Source: Allgaiera indica (lineage in GTDB: Bacteria > Pseudomonadota > Alphaproteobacteria > Rhodobacterales > Rhodobacteraceae). Taken from it: DNA of 64,000 bases. The notes under the pieces were generated by a model. It had not been told where the DNA came from. It did not search any database and was given only the letters and a program-made list of their open reading frames with translations. The stretch is taken from NCBI RefSeq assembly GCF_900106675.1, contig NZ_FNOB01000006.1, positions 124,001-188,000 on the forward strand, read 5' to 3'. Below, in pieces: positions 32,121 through 41,185 of the stretch. A program made the translations under genes and the position numbers. Each line of letters opens with the position of its first letter. Positions within the stretch are counted from its first letter, which is position 1.

Positions 32121-33650
32121 TCAACTTGGCTGCCAGTTCCAAGGTGCGAGTTCGTCGATGCGGTTGATCTTGTGATCGGCGATGTGGGTCAGCACCCAGG
32201 TCAGCCAGGCTTCCGGCTCGACGCCGTTCATGCGTGCGGTTTCGATAAGGGAATAGGCGATTGCGGCAGCCTTTCCGCCGCCTTCGGAGCCCATGAAGAG
32301 ATAATTCTTCCTTCCGAGAGTCAGCGGTCTGATTGATCGCTCACAGATGTTGTTGTCCAGCTCGAGCTGGCCGTCTTCGAGATAGGCCCGCGCCTTGGGC
32401 ATGCGGCCGAGGGCGTAGCGAATGGCCTCGGCCAGGCTGGTTTTCCCCGATATTTTCGGCAGCTGCTGCTTCAGCCAGGCCTCCAGCTCGTCGAAGATGG
32501 GCTTGGCCCTGGTCTGTCGCAGGGCGACGCGTTCGTCGGGCGGCCCGTAACGCGCGTCCTTTTCGACGGCATAGAGCCTGGCGATCCGTTCGATGGTTTC
32601 CTTGGCGATCGTGGAGCCGTCGCGTTCGAAGACATCCACAAACTTGCGCCGCACATGCACCATGCAGGCTTGTTCCGTGGCCAGCCCTTCACCGAACAGC
32701 CCGTTGAAGCCGGTGAACCCGTCGGCATGCACGATGCCCGTGTAGCCCTTGAGATGGGCGGCGGGATGTTCGCCCTTGCGATCCACGCTGAACCGATACC
32801 AGGCGCAGGGCGGGGCCTGGCCGCACCATGGCCGCTCATCTCGGACATAGCTCCACATCCGCGCGGTCCGGGTTCTGCCGGTCTTGCCTCCGATCTGCAT
32901 CTTGACCGGGGTGTCGTCGGCAAAGAGCGTTGGACCGGCACGCGCCAGCTTGCCGATATGGTCGGCCAGAGGTTCCAGGAGTGCCGTCGATCGCCCGACC
33001 CAATCGGTCAGCGTCGAGCGGTGCAGATCGACCTTCTCGCGGGCGTAGATCCCGGACTGGCGGTACAAGGGAAGATGGTCGCAATATTTTCCGACCAGCA
33101 CATGGGCCAGCAGGCCGGGGCCGGCACGCCCGCGGGTGATGGGGCGGCTCGGCAGCGGCGCTTGCGCGAAGGCCTCGCAGCAGGAGCAGGCCATGCGCGG
33201 GCGGATGATTTCGCGGACCACGAACCGCCCCGGGATGTAGTCCAGTTCCTGCGTCACATCCTCGCCAAGGGTCCGCAAGGTCCCGCCACAGTCGGAGCAG
33301 GTCTCGCCCGGAGACAGAACCTCGGAGTGCCGCTCCAGGTGGTCGGGCAAAGGGGCACGGCTATGTTTCCGTTTGCCGGGTTTGTCTTCATCGACCTGAT
33401 CGTTACCGGCACCAGTCTCGCCCTGCTGGTCGGCAGCGGCTGCGGCGATCTCGGTCTCCTCCTGAAGATCCAAATGCAGCTGGTCCGCACTTTCGGATTT
33501 CGAGCCGAACCGCGCCTTGCGATGACCCGCCAGCTGATGTTCCAGCTTCTCGATCTTCAGCGCCTGGGACCTGGCCAGATCGCGCAATTGTTCCGCCACC
33601 GCACGCAGTTCGTCGGGGTCGGATGGCAGGGTTCCGGGCGTCTCCAGCAT
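32121..33650 (-). CDS. tnpC: IS66 transposase TnpC
   Basis: This protein of 509 residues has an N-terminal leucine-rich coiled region, then a zinc-finger-like CSDCGGTL and CSCCEAFAQ, then the DDE transposase domain: Asp in [10 protein letters not shown], Asp in HADGFTGFN, Glu in [11 protein letters not shown]. It ends [11 protein letters not shown]. It is intact and should catalyse transposition together with TnpA and TnpB. Confidence 0.95.
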   Translation of the reverse strand: MLETPGTLPSDPDELRAVAEQLRDLARSQALKIEKLEHQLAGHRKARFGSKSESADQLHLDLQEETEIAAAAADQQGETGAGNDQVDEDKPGKRKHSRAPLPDHLERHSEVLSPGETCSDCGGTLRTLGEDVTQELDYIPGRFVVREIIRPRMACSCCEAFAQAPLPSRPITRGRAGPGLLAHVLVGKYCDHLPLYRQSGIYAREKVDLHRSTLTDWVGRSTALLEPLADHIGKLARAGPTLFADDTPVKMQIGGKTGRTRTARMWSYVRDERPWCGQAPPCAWYRFSVDRKGEHPAAHLKGYTGIVHADGFTGFNGLFGEGLATEQACMVHVRRKFVDVFERDGSTIAKETIERIARLYAVEKDARYGPPDERVALRQTRAKPIFDELEAWLKQQLPKISGKTSLAEAIRYALGRMPKARAYLEDGQLELDNNICERSIRPLTLGRKNYLFMGSEGGGKAAAIAYSLIETARMNGVEPEAWLTWVLTHIADHKINRIDELAPWNWQPS

Positions 33651-33688
33651 GGCTGGATTTATACCGCCGGGCCGCGCACAAGGGAAGC

Positions 33689-34060
33689 TTATGATGCTGG
33701 AGTCTCTGACAAATCTCCGGTCGTGAGAGGGCGCCAGGGCTTCTGCGGCATGCGCCAGTCAATGCCTTCCAGAAGCATTGCCAGCATCGATGGACTGAGG
33801 CTGACTTTGCCGTCCTTCGCAGCCGGCCAGACAAACCGGCCCCTCTCCAATCGCTTGCTGAATAGGCAGGCTCCCTGCGCATCCCACCAGATGATTTTCA
33901 AAAGATCACCCCGGCGCCCGCGGAACACGAACAGGTGGCCTGAATACGGGTCTTCCTCGAGCGTCTTCTCGGTCTGTGCGGCCAGCGTGTTGAACCCGCG
34001 CCGCATGTCCGTCACCCCGGCCGCCAGCCAGATCCGCGTGTTGCTCGGCACCGGGATCAC
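33689..34060 (-). CDS. tnpB: IS66 accessory protein TnpB
   Basis: This protein of 123 residues has [19 protein letters not shown] and [20 protein letters not shown], diagnostic for IS66 Orf2 (unrelated to the Cas12-like TnpB). Its ATG overlaps the tnpA stop by 4 nt. Confidence 0.95.
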   Translation of the reverse strand: MIPVPSNTRIWLAAGVTDMRRGFNTLAAQTEKTLEEDPYSGHLFVFRGRRGDLLKIIWWDAQGACLFSKRLERGRFVWPAAKDGKVSLSPSMLAMLLEGIDWRMPQKPWRPLTTGDLSETPAS

Positions 34061-34461
34061 GTCATCAAACCCTGGACCAGCCCCAGCACCGACGAGAGCT
34101 GCGTCGGCCGCTCCACCACCACCCGCCGCCCATCCGACAGCGTGATGTCGACCCGCTGCGCGAGAACGGGATCCCCCGTCGGCCCGTGCGCCTCAAAGTC
34201 AGATCCTGAACCAGGTTCGGCGGCCACGCCGGTGATCTCGACCGGCAGAAAGAGAGTCTCATCCTCAAGGTCACCAGACGCGTCGACCTCGGCCGGCGCG
34301 AAACGCGGATCCCGCAGCCACGTGAAAATCAGGTTAGAGTTCATCGCATACCGCCGCGCAACCTGCGCCACCGATACGCCGGGCGCCCGTGCCTGCCGGC
34401 AGATCGAGCGCTTCTCCTCGTCAGACCAGAACCGCTTCCTCTGCCCTTTCTTGCCCGCCAT
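34057..34461 (-). CDS. tnpA: IS66 protein TnpA (HTH)
   Basis: This protein of 134 residues begins [19 protein letters not shown] and has an HTH around [20 protein letters not shown], typical of IS66/IS3-type Orf1. An upstream ATG at 34482 would add seven residues. It is translationally coupled to tnpB. Confidence 0.92.
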   Translation of the reverse strand: MAGKKGQRKRFWSDEEKRSICRQARAPGVSVAQVARRYAMNSNLIFTWLRDPRFAPAEVDASGDLEDETLFLPVEITGVAAEPGSGSDFEAHGPTGDPVLAQRVDITLSDGRRVVVERPTQLSSVLGLVQGLMT

Positions 34462-34695
34462 CGTGTGCCTCAAGATGTCCATTATCGATCATGGACATTA
34501 TCGGCGGCCAGCTCCCAACGTCAGTGCGGCGACAACGGACGGATACCTTCTTCTGTGGAAAGTTCCTTCTTCCCCGCGTCGCTCCTTCAAGCACGTCCAA
34601 GACAGCAAAGTTGAGATTTTCACAAGAAAGGCTTTTCGATTTTCACCAGTGGTGGATAATTTTCCTGTCGGACATCTTTTACAGGAGAGACCGAC

Positions 34696-34989
34696 ATGAC
34701 GAAACATGCCGACCTGATCAACAAGGACACGCTCGCAAAGATGCGGGCAACGTTCGCCGACTTGCCCCCGAAACTCAAGATCCAGTTCACGCGTCGCGAG
34801 GCTATTGCCGAGATGGCCGACGATATCCGGCGCGCACGCGATGAACTGGGCTATTCGCTGGAAGACATAGCCCGGATGCTGGCCGAGCATGGACATCCAA
34901 TCAAGCCCGCGACGCTGCGCGGCCACGGGAGGCATTGGCTCGCCGTCGCGAAGCAGACGGGCGACGATAGTGTGATTAGGCAGCCTTAG
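34696..34989 (+). CDS. Small protein of unknown function, C-terminus probably replaced
   Basis: This protein of 97 residues begins MTKHADLINKDTLAKMR and contains EAIAEMADDIRRARDEL and SLEDIARMLAEHGHPIKPATLRG, which resembles DNA-binding segments of plasmid mobilisation or partition proteins. CAGGAGAG precedes the ATG at a good distance. From about 34915 its frame runs through the reversed remnant of a conjugation ATPase, so the last 25 residues are likely not original. Function unknown. Confidence 0.55.
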   Translation: MTKHADLINKDTLAKMRATFADLPPKLKIQFTRREAIAEMADDIRRARDELGYSLEDIARMLAEHGHPIKPATLRGHGRHWLAVAKQTGDDSVIRQP

Positions 34990-35290
34990 GAGGGTTGCTG
35001 CTGAGACCTCGGGGCCGAGCCATTCGGCCAGCAGGGCAGCGTCCTTCGGGCCGACGCGGAAGACTGCGAGGTTGCCAGTATTCCCGAGGATCGCATGCGC
35101 GACGTCTCCAGCGCGACCGTCGATCTACGCGACGGACTGGTTGGCGAGCACGATCGAAAGGCCATATTTCCGAACTTCCGCGAGGGCCTCGGCCAGGACG
35201 CTGACGGCCCCGTAAGTCTGGAACTCGTCCAGGATCACCCGCGTTATTCGACGCTCGTTAAGGGGCAAACGGGCTCTTTCCATACCTGCG
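34916..35290 (-). pseudogene. Conjugation/DNA-pumping ATPase fragment (TraG/HerA-like)
   Basis: On the minus strand the frame reads RRITRVILDEFQTYGAVSVL (Walker B-like DEFQ), then EVRKYGLSIVLANQ, an in-frame TAG at 35125-35127, then AILGNTGNLAVFRVGPKDA, SAATLLRLPNH and RLLRDGEPMPPV. These are consecutive blocks of ATPases encoded near plasmid transfer genes. The 5' half with Walker A is missing. It is a decayed piece of an integrated plasmid or conjugative element. Confidence 0.7.
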
Positions 35291-35653
35291 CCAGCCTTCG
35301 ATGCCGTCGAGCAAACCGGCGCGCACGCGCGGCCTCTGCGCCCACAAATGACCAACACGGTTGCCCTAGACCCCCTCTACTTGCCCTACCGCGGGGCCCC
35401 CAACTTCGCTCTGAACCGCGCCCTTGTCGGGTTGTGCGAGGCGCGGATCGAGGTCGACCTGACGATAGACATCGCCTCCTTCGAATTGGACGCCTCTCAC
35501 ATCCGGGCACTCACCGGTGCCCAACAGCAGCTCGTCGCTGGGGCCTACGCTGGGGAGCCAGGAAACCGGGTGCGGGCGAAGGTTTCCCGCACGGGCGCAG
35601 AAGCCCGGCCGTGTGGACATCGCGGCCGGGCTCCATTTGTGGTACCTATGTCG
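35291..35653. other. No recognisable gene (between two broken genes)
   Basis: Open frames exist on both strands (for example MTNTVALDPLYLPYRG on plus), but none matches a family that I know and none has a ribosome binding site. The sequence lies between the ATPase fragment and truncated hsdM and is probably scrambled debris. Confidence 0.5.
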
Positions 35654-36391
35654 TCAAGAAGCGCTGGCGCCGCCCGAGAAGTCGTGCAGGATCATGTTCA
35701 TGCGGGCGAGACCAGCGGTGGTCACGTCTTTTTCCTGGCCTTCGAGGGTGATCCGTTTCCCGGCTTCGGCCGCGACCTTGAGCAGCAGCGAACCCGATCC
35801 GCATGTCGGGTCGTATGCGGTGGTTCCGGCAACGGTGTTTTTGGGTGAGATCCCGATCACCTTGGCAATGATCCGGCTGACCTCCGACGGGGTGTAGAAC
35901 TGCCCCTTGCTCTTGCCGCTTTCGGTCGCGAAATGGCGCATCAGGTATTCGTAGGCATCGCCTAGAATATCGTCATGGTCCGCGCGGTTCTTCGCGAAAT
36001 TCAGATCTGGGCTTGAGAAGATGGCAATCAGACGACCAAGCCGGTCAACACGGTCATTACCTTCGCCAAGCTTGTTCGGATCGTTGAAGTCAGGGAAATC
36101 CGTTCGCGCCAGCATCTCATTGGCATCAACAAGCGGCTGAATGACCTGCGTATTGATCAGATCGCCAATATTCGGGTTTCCCGTAAGGGCGGCCATATCG
36201 TTGAAGCTCGCGCCTTTCGGAATGACAATTGGCGGCTCGAGATCATCACTGTCCCCATATTTGTCGGACACGTATTTAATGAACAGCATGAAAAGGACGT
36301 AGTCTTTGTATTGACTGGCATCCATTCCTCCACGCAGCTCGTCACACGATGCCCAGAGCGAGGAATAGAGATCTGATTTCTTCACTGCCAT
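35654..36391 (-). pseudogene. hsdM: Type I restriction-modification methylase HsdM, 3'-truncated
   Basis: The 245 residues cover the HsdM N-terminal domain (SSLWASCDELRGGMDASQYK, DYVLFMLFIKYVSDKYG) and the start of the N6-methylase domain (GQFYTPSEVSRII, DPTCGSGSLLLKVA). The protein stops at DFSGGASAS before the catalytic NPPY/F motif; a full HsdM is about 500 residues or more. No hsdS or hsdR is near. It cannot methylate and is a remnant of a lost restriction system. Confidence 0.88.
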
Positions 36392-36546
36392 TGTGTCTTT
36401 TTAGCCCGATGTCGTCGAAGAAGACCATTAAGGGCTCTTCGGAATGATTGTGATTTTCCGCGCCAGAATAGCGATCGAGAGCGCTGCCTTCCAGAGCCAA
36501 CTGCCATGAAGTGCCAGTGGCTTACGTTGCGAGAACGCTGTGGCAG

Positions 36547-36945
36547 CTACGAGTGTTCGCGGTCGAGCTCGAAGGCTACACCTTGGTTTAACCACTCCAC
36601 AGGGAACGGCTCCAGCACCCGCGCCAGTGTCAACTCGGGCCCCTGCCTTCCGTCCAGGATCGCATCAACGATGTCTGGAGCCAGCAGTGTCAGGCGCAGG
36701 ACGCGTGCCATGTAGGTGAAGGCAATGCCCTCGCGCTCGGCCAGTTCGGAAATAGACGCGAACTCGCCCGATTCCAGCATGCGCTTCCAGCGGAAGGCGC
36801 GGGCGAGCGCCTTGATGAGGGTGTTGTCGGTTCGGCGCTGAACCGGCGCGCCGTCGGGAAGCTGCACCTCCTTGCGACCGCCGCGCTTCACAACGCAGAA
36901 CGGGACGTGGATCGTGACGAAGTCGGGGGTGGCGGTCGGTTTCAT
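36547..36945 (-). CDS. HTH-like accessory protein of the recombinase cassette (copy B)
   Basis: This protein of 132 residues is a paralogue of that at 7107, sharing VVKRGGRKE, NDNTL/TDNTL-KALARA, and AELxEREGI followed by RVLRLTLLAPDIV-AI-DG. It contains the same HTH-like segment. Its start overlaps the recombinase stop by 4 nt. It lies at the left end of prophage B. Confidence 0.76.
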   Translation of the reverse strand: MKPTATPDFVTIHVPFCVVKRGGRKEVQLPDGAPVQRRTDNTLIKALARAFRWKRMLESGEFASISELAEREGIAFTYMARVLRLTLLAPDIVDAILDGRQGPELTLARVLEPFPVEWLNQGVAFELDREHS

Positions 36946-38249
36946 GCGACTTGTTCCCTATTGCCCGCCATCATCTCACGCGCGAGCCCGTGGAGCCCGT
37001 CCACCCGCAACCGGATGTCGAGCCCCTCGGTGCCGATATCGATATGTTCCACCAGTAGGGCCACGATGCGGGCCTGCTCGGCGGGGAAGAGTTCGTCCCA
37101 CAGCGGGTCAAGCTGCTGCAGCGCGGTGCGGGCGTCGACTTCGGTGATGTCGTCGGCGTGAGCGCGTGCCGCCTTCCATGTCCCTACAACGACCTCGGGC
37201 TGGCGGAACACGGCGCGGAGTTGGTCAATGACGGCGGCTTCGATCTCACCCGCCGGAATGCGGCCGATGGGGCAAGACCCGGCGCCATGCTTCAATACCG
37301 TCTGGCTGACGTAGTAGCGGTAGAGCTTGCCGCCCTTGCGGGTGTGGCTCGGCGAGAACGCCGCGCCATCCGGCCCGAAGATTAGCCCCTTCAGCAGCGC
37401 CGGCGTCTCGGCGCGGGTGCGCGCGGCGCGCTTGCGGGCGCTTTCCTGCAAAATGGCGTGGACGCGGTCCCACGTTTCGCGGTCGATGATGGCGTCGTGC
37501 TCGCCGGGATAGCTCTGCCCCTTGTGCACCGCCTCGCCTATGTAGGCGCGGTTGTTCAGCATCCGGTACAGGTATTTCTTGTCGATCCGGTTGCCGCGCG
37601 GGGTTCGGATGCCGCGCTTCGCGACCTCGCGCGCCAGTTCCGTGCCCGAGCCGATCTCGAGGAAGCGCGCGAAGATCCAGCGGACATGCTCGCCACGCTC
37701 ATCGTCGACGACCAGCTTCCGATTCTCGACGCGGTATCCGTAGGGCGGCACGCCGCCCATCCACATCCCCTTCTTCCGACTGGCGGCGACCTTGTCGCGG
37801 ATGCGCTCGGCGGTGACCTCGCGCTCGAACTGGGCGAAGCTGAGCAGGATGTTCAGCGTCAGCCGGCCCATTGAGGTGGTGGTGTTGAAGGACTGCGTCA
37901 CAGAGACGAAGGTCACGCCGTTGCGGTCGAACACCTCGACCAGCTTGGCGAAGTCCGCGAGCGACCGGCTGAGCCGGTCGATCTTATAGACCACGACGAC
38001 GTCGACCAGCCCGTCCTCGATATCGGCGATGAGCCGATGCAGGCCGGGCCGGTCCAGCGTCCCGCCGGAGATGCCGCCGTCATCGTAGCGGTCGCGCACG
38101 AGCACCCAGCCTTCGGAGCGCTGGCTGGCGATATAGGCCTCGCAGGCCTCCCTCTGCGCATCAAGCGAGTTGAACTCCTGCTCCAGCCCTTCTTCCGAGG
38201 ATTTCCGGGTGTAGACGGCGCAGCGGCGCTTGATCTTCACCTCCGTCAT
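36942..38249 (-). CDS. Serine recombinase (resolvase/invertase family), prophage B integrase
   Basis: This protein of 435 residues has the catalytic serine in CAVYTRKSSEEGLEQE, then DDGGISGGTLDRPG, YKIDRLSRSLADF, a recombinase domain, and the C-terminal region with LIFGPDGAAFSPSHTRKG. It is closely similar to the 7490 protein along its length. The start at 38249 overlaps the DUF2924 stop by 4 nt. It should carry out integration and, with a directionality factor, excision of prophage B. Confidence 0.93.
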   Translation of the reverse strand: MTEVKIKRRCAVYTRKSSEEGLEQEFNSLDAQREACEAYIASQRSEGWVLVRDRYDDGGISGGTLDRPGLHRLIADIEDGLVDVVVVYKIDRLSRSLADFAKLVEVFDRNGVTFVSVTQSFNTTTSMGRLTLNILLSFAQFEREVTAERIRDKVAASRKKGMWMGGVPPYGYRVENRKLVVDDERGEHVRWIFARFLEIGSGTELAREVAKRGIRTPRGNRIDKKYLYRMLNNRAYIGEAVHKGQSYPGEHDAIIDRETWDRVHAILQESARKRAARTRAETPALLKGLIFGPDGAAFSPSHTRKGGKLYRYYVSQTVLKHGAGSCPIGRIPAGEIEAAVIDQLRAVFRQPEVVVGTWKAARAHADDITEVDARTALQQLDPLWDELFPAEQARIVALLVEHIDIGTEGLDIRLRVDGLHGLAREMMAGNREQVA

Positions 38250-38695
38250 GACCGCCTCCGCGATTTCAACCCGAAGAACACCCAGCCATTCCAGCGCGTG
38301 CCGGTGATGGCGCGCGCGATCGCCGAGAGCGACTTGTAGGGCCGCCCCTGCCATTCGAAGCCGTCCGTGGTGACGGTGACGACATGCTCGAAGCCCTGCC
38401 ATTCGCGGATCAGCCGCGTACCGGCGATGGGCATGGCGTCCGCCCGGACGCGGCTCTTCTTGCGGTCGCCGCCGTCAAGTTCTTCACCCAGTCGTTCCAG
38501 GCGGTTCACCGTCTCCGGTTTCAACCCGCCATAGGCGAGTTCCTGGATGCGATAAGCCAGACGGCTTTCCAGGTAACGCCGGTTGAAGGGCGGCGGCTCG
38601 CTATCGAACAGATCGCGCCACTGGGCCTTCAGTTCCGGGGTCTTCATGGTCTTCAGCGCGGCCAGGCGCGCAGGGATGGGATCGTGGGTCGTCAT
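38246..38695 (-). CDS. DUF2924 protein (copy B)
   Basis: This protein of 149 residues begins MTTHDPIPARLAALK; the segments RRYLESRLAYRIQELAYGGL and GFEWQGRPYKSLSAIARAIT are identical in the prophage A copy. It is basic in the middle (GGDRKKSRVRAD). It lies between the small gene and the recombinase with 4-nt overlaps. It is the best candidate for a DNA-binding partner of the recombinase. Confidence 0.86.
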   Translation of the reverse strand: MTTHDPIPARLAALKTMKTPELKAQWRDLFDSEPPPFNRRYLESRLAYRIQELAYGGLKPETVNRLERLGEELDGGDRKKSRVRADAMPIAGTRLIREWQGFEHVVTVTTDGFEWQGRPYKSLSAIARAITGTRWNGWVFFGLKSRRRS

Positions 38696-38895
38696 GCGGT
38701 CCTCCGTTCGGTTGGACCTGCACTACCGCTCTGGTCGAGTGAGTTGTGTAGCGGAAATTCTCCCTTCTTCGCAGAGAGTTGCCCGTTCTCCCGCATCCGC
38801 AGCCGGACCAGCCCTGCCGCCAGCAAGCGGCAAAGTTCCGCGCGGCGCTCGGCCGGGCTCAGCATGTCGGGCGGCAGGGGATTGGGGCGTTTCAT
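38692..38895 (-). CDS. Small protein heading the recombinase cassette (copy B)
   Basis: This protein of 67 residues begins MKRPNPLPPDMLSPAERRAE and shares RRAELC-LLAAGL with the 9255 protein. It overlaps the helicase gene stop (38892) by 4 nt, so the cassette is coupled to the early operon in this prophage. Function unknown. Confidence 0.72.
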   Translation of the reverse strand: MKRPNPLPPDMLSPAERRAELCRLLAAGLVRLRMRENGQLSAKKGEFPLHNSLDQSGSAGPTERRTA

Positions 38896-40574
38896 GCGGC
38901 GGCGCGGTCCAAGTCGCGGAGCACCGCTGCGCGGATCGCGGCGCGGTTCCAGCGGAAGTTCAGATGGCAATTGGCGGCGTATTTCGACAGCCCGAAATCC
39001 AATCCGCTGGTTTCGAAGCCCGCCCGTTGCAGCAGTTCGATCTGCCGCATGGTGGCGGGATCGTTGAGCCAGCGCTTGCTCTTGGCGGCCGCGCTGGAGG
39101 TCTCGGTCATGCGCAGAAAATCGTCGGCCGCGGCCAGTGCCTGCACCCGTGTGCCGACCGCAAGGGGGCGGATCGCCTGGCCCCTGGGTCGGCCGAGCGC
39201 ATGCCACAGCGTGCCATCATGGAACACGCCGGCCCAGCCCTGGAAACCGCTGGCCATCAGAGCCTGGCCGTCGCCATGAAGGTCACACCAGAAGAACGGA
39301 GAGCGATCCAGAAGATCGATCTCGGTCATCTCGAAGGCGGTCAGCAGACGTTTCTCGCCGATCTCTCGGGTGAAGACGTGACCGCAGAGATCGCAGATGG
39401 AGGCGCCGAGGGGCAGCTCGGCCCCGCAGGACGGGCAGGTCTTCCACGGGCGCTCGCCGGGCAGGGTCTCGTCCTCGTCGAGGTCGATCTCCTGCTCGAG
39501 CGTGCCGTGGCGGAGCGCCGCGCCCGCAAAATCCAGCACGATGCAGTCGGTCTTGACGATGCCGGGGAAGCGCTCGGGGTCGACCCGGCGCAGACCGCGT
39601 CCGACCGCCTGAATGAAGGTGCCCTTGTGCAGCATGGGGCGCAGGATGCCGATGCAGCCCACGGGCTGGCTGTCGAAGCCTTCCGTCAGCACCATGCAGT
39701 TGGTGAGCACCTGAACCTCGCCCCGGTCGAAGCGGGCGATGAGGTCCGCGCGCGCCCGCGCCGGCATGTCTCCCGTGATCGCCTCGGCCGAAACGCCGGC
39801 GGCCCGAAACGCTTCGGCCACCGCTTCGGCATGGTCCACGGTCGCGCAGAAGAAGATCGTGCGCCGGTCGGCGGCCTTGTCCGTCCAGTGCTCGACCACG
39901 GCCTCGTTGAGCACCGAGCGATTGAGCACCTTGCCGGCCTGGCACATGTCGAAATCGCCGGCGGTGCTGTCGATGCCGGACAACTCGTCCTCGATCCCGA
40001 GGTCGATGGTGAAGGTCCGGGGCGGGACCAGCAGGCCACGCGCGATGAGCGTGCCGATGCGCAGGTGATAGCCGACATTGCTGAAGGTCTTGCGCAAGCT
40101 GCGGCCATCGCCGCGGCCGGGGGTGGCGGAGAGGCCGAGCAGCTTCAGGCCCGGGTTGGCCTCGCGCGCATGGGCGAGGATGGCCTGATAGCTCGCGGCG
40201 GCCGCGCGGTGGCATTCGTCGATCACCAGATGGCTCAGCTTGGGCATGGAGGCGCGGCGGTGTTCCCGGGCGAGGGTTTGCACGCTGCCGAAAATCACCG
40301 GGCCGTCCCAGCAATCCCGCTCCGCCTTTACCACCGAGGTGCCGAGGCCCGAGATCTGCCCGATTGCCGACCGGTTCTGCTCGATGAGTTCATCGGTGTG
40401 CTGCAGCACGAGCACCCTGGCATCGCGGTCCCGCTCGGCCTGTTCGCCGACATAGAAACCCGCGATGGCCGTCTTGCCGGCTCCGGTCGGCAGCACGAGC
40501 ATGGTATTGCCATGTTCGGCCGTGCGGTCATGGGCGGCGTCGACCGCCGCCCGCTGATAGTCGCGAGGGATCAT
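38892..40574 (-). CDS. Superfamily 2 DEAD/DEAH helicase
   Basis: This protein of 560 residues has motif I LPTGAGKTAIAG, motif II VIDECHRA, motif III GLSATPGR, and motif VI QAVGRGLRR, then a four-cysteine zinc site CPSCG...CDLCG in the C-terminal part. Likely role: remodelling DNA in phage replication or recombination. The ATG at 40574 was chosen because it precedes IPRDYQRAAVDA, the normal Q-motif start; the open frame extends far upstream without coding meaning. It is co-directional with the SSB-like and Sak4-like genes. Confidence 0.92.
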   Translation of the reverse strand: MIPRDYQRAAVDAAHDRTAEHGNTMLVLPTGAGKTAIAGFYVGEQAERDRDARVLVLQHTDELIEQNRSAIGQISGLGTSVVKAERDCWDGPVIFGSVQTLAREHRRASMPKLSHLVIDECHRAAAASYQAILAHAREANPGLKLLGLSATPGRGDGRSLRKTFSNVGYHLRIGTLIARGLLVPPRTFTIDLGIEDELSGIDSTAGDFDMCQAGKVLNRSVLNEAVVEHWTDKAADRRTIFFCATVDHAEAVAEAFRAAGVSAEAITGDMPARARADLIARFDRGEVQVLTNCMVLTEGFDSQPVGCIGILRPMLHKGTFIQAVGRGLRRVDPERFPGIVKTDCIVLDFAGAALRHGTLEQEIDLDEDETLPGERPWKTCPSCGAELPLGASICDLCGHVFTREIGEKRLLTAFEMTEIDLLDRSPFFWCDLHGDGQALMASGFQGWAGVFHDGTLWHALGRPRGQAIRPLAVGTRVQALAAADDFLRMTETSSAAAKSKRWLNDPATMRQIELLQRAGFETSGLDFGLSKYAANCHLNFRWNRAAIRAAVLRDLDRAAA

Positions 40575-40585
40575 GGCGGCCTCCC

Positions 40586-41182
40586 TCAGCGCGCCCAGAA
40601 GGGTGCGCCGCTCGCGGAGGGCGCTGCGGGAGCGGACTGCGCCGGGGGCGTCTGCGGCGCGGGCGGCACCGCCCCCATCACGCTGGCATATTGCGCGTGC
40701 TCGGGACCGATCGCCGCCTTGATCACGTTGCGCCCGGCATCGTCGGGGTTGTTGCGGTCCTTTTCGACGCCGACCTTGGCCACGAAGTCGAGCCCGTTGA
40801 GATCGCCAAGGCTGCGGATCGTCCGGGCCGCGCGTGCCGACTCGGACTGATCGCTGGCCTTGATGCCGCGCGCCGATTCCAGAATGCCGCGGATCAGGGC
40901 CCGGCCGCGGTTGGCATAGGTGTCCTCGCCGCGTTCGTTGACGCTCTTTCCCTTGAAACCGATGCGCGTGTAGATGCGCCGCCGCGCATGGGGGCCTTCC
41001 AGGACCACGGCTTCGGTGTTGAGATAGAGCGCGGAACTGGTGCGGCTCTGGGTGAGCCAGCCCTCGGGGCCGGCGCCGCCGGGGCGGATGGTCAGCGTCA
41101 CCTTGACGAGGGTGTTCGCGGGGATGAGGTCGAATGCGGCGTCCTGGGCCTCGGCGCCGTTGAAATCCATGTTGTCCGCCAT
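40586..41182 (-). CDS. Phage ssDNA-binding-like protein
   Basis: This protein of 198 residues begins MADNMDFNGAEAQDAAFDLI, has a beta-rich middle (KVTLTIRPGGAGPEGWLTQS, IYTRIGFKGK) and a proline/alanine-rich tail ending in an aromatic-basic end (PFWAR). This layout (OB-like core with a disordered tail) and its position between a Sak4-like ATPase and a helicase suggest a single-strand DNA-binding protein. No family is identified with certainty. Confidence 0.6.
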   Translation of the reverse strand: MADNMDFNGAEAQDAAFDLIPANTLVKVTLTIRPGGAGPEGWLTQSRTSSALYLNTEAVVLEGPHARRRIYTRIGFKGKSVNERGEDTYANRGRALIRGILESARGIKASDQSESARAARTIRSLGDLNGLDFVAKVGVEKDRNNPDDAGRNVIKAAIGPEHAQYASVMGAVPPAPQTPPAQSAPAAPSASGAPFWAR

Positions 41183-41185
41183 GGG

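Larger units (their letters stand above)
32091..34546 (-). mobile_element. IS66-family insertion sequence, apparently intact
   Basis: The element is 2456 bp with ends GTATCCGTCCG (32091-32101) and CGGACGGATAC (34536-34546), inverted and extending imperfectly inward to TGACGTT. The 8-bp target duplication CTTCTTCT is at 32083-32090 and 34547-34554, exactly the IS66 size. It contains tnpA, tnpB and tnpC on the minus strand, all open. Removing it restores a continuous sequence upstream of the gene at 34696. Confidence 0.94.

Noticed and set aside
35348-35848. Plus-strand open frame with MTNTVALDPLYLPYRG
   Set aside because: No ribosome binding site or known family, and its second half lies opposite the conserved hsdM fragment.
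38583-40850. A 755-codon plus-strand open frame
   Set aside because: It is antisense to the recombinase cassette and SF2 helicase, whose motifs are clear on the minus strand; this is a GC-rich shadow frame.
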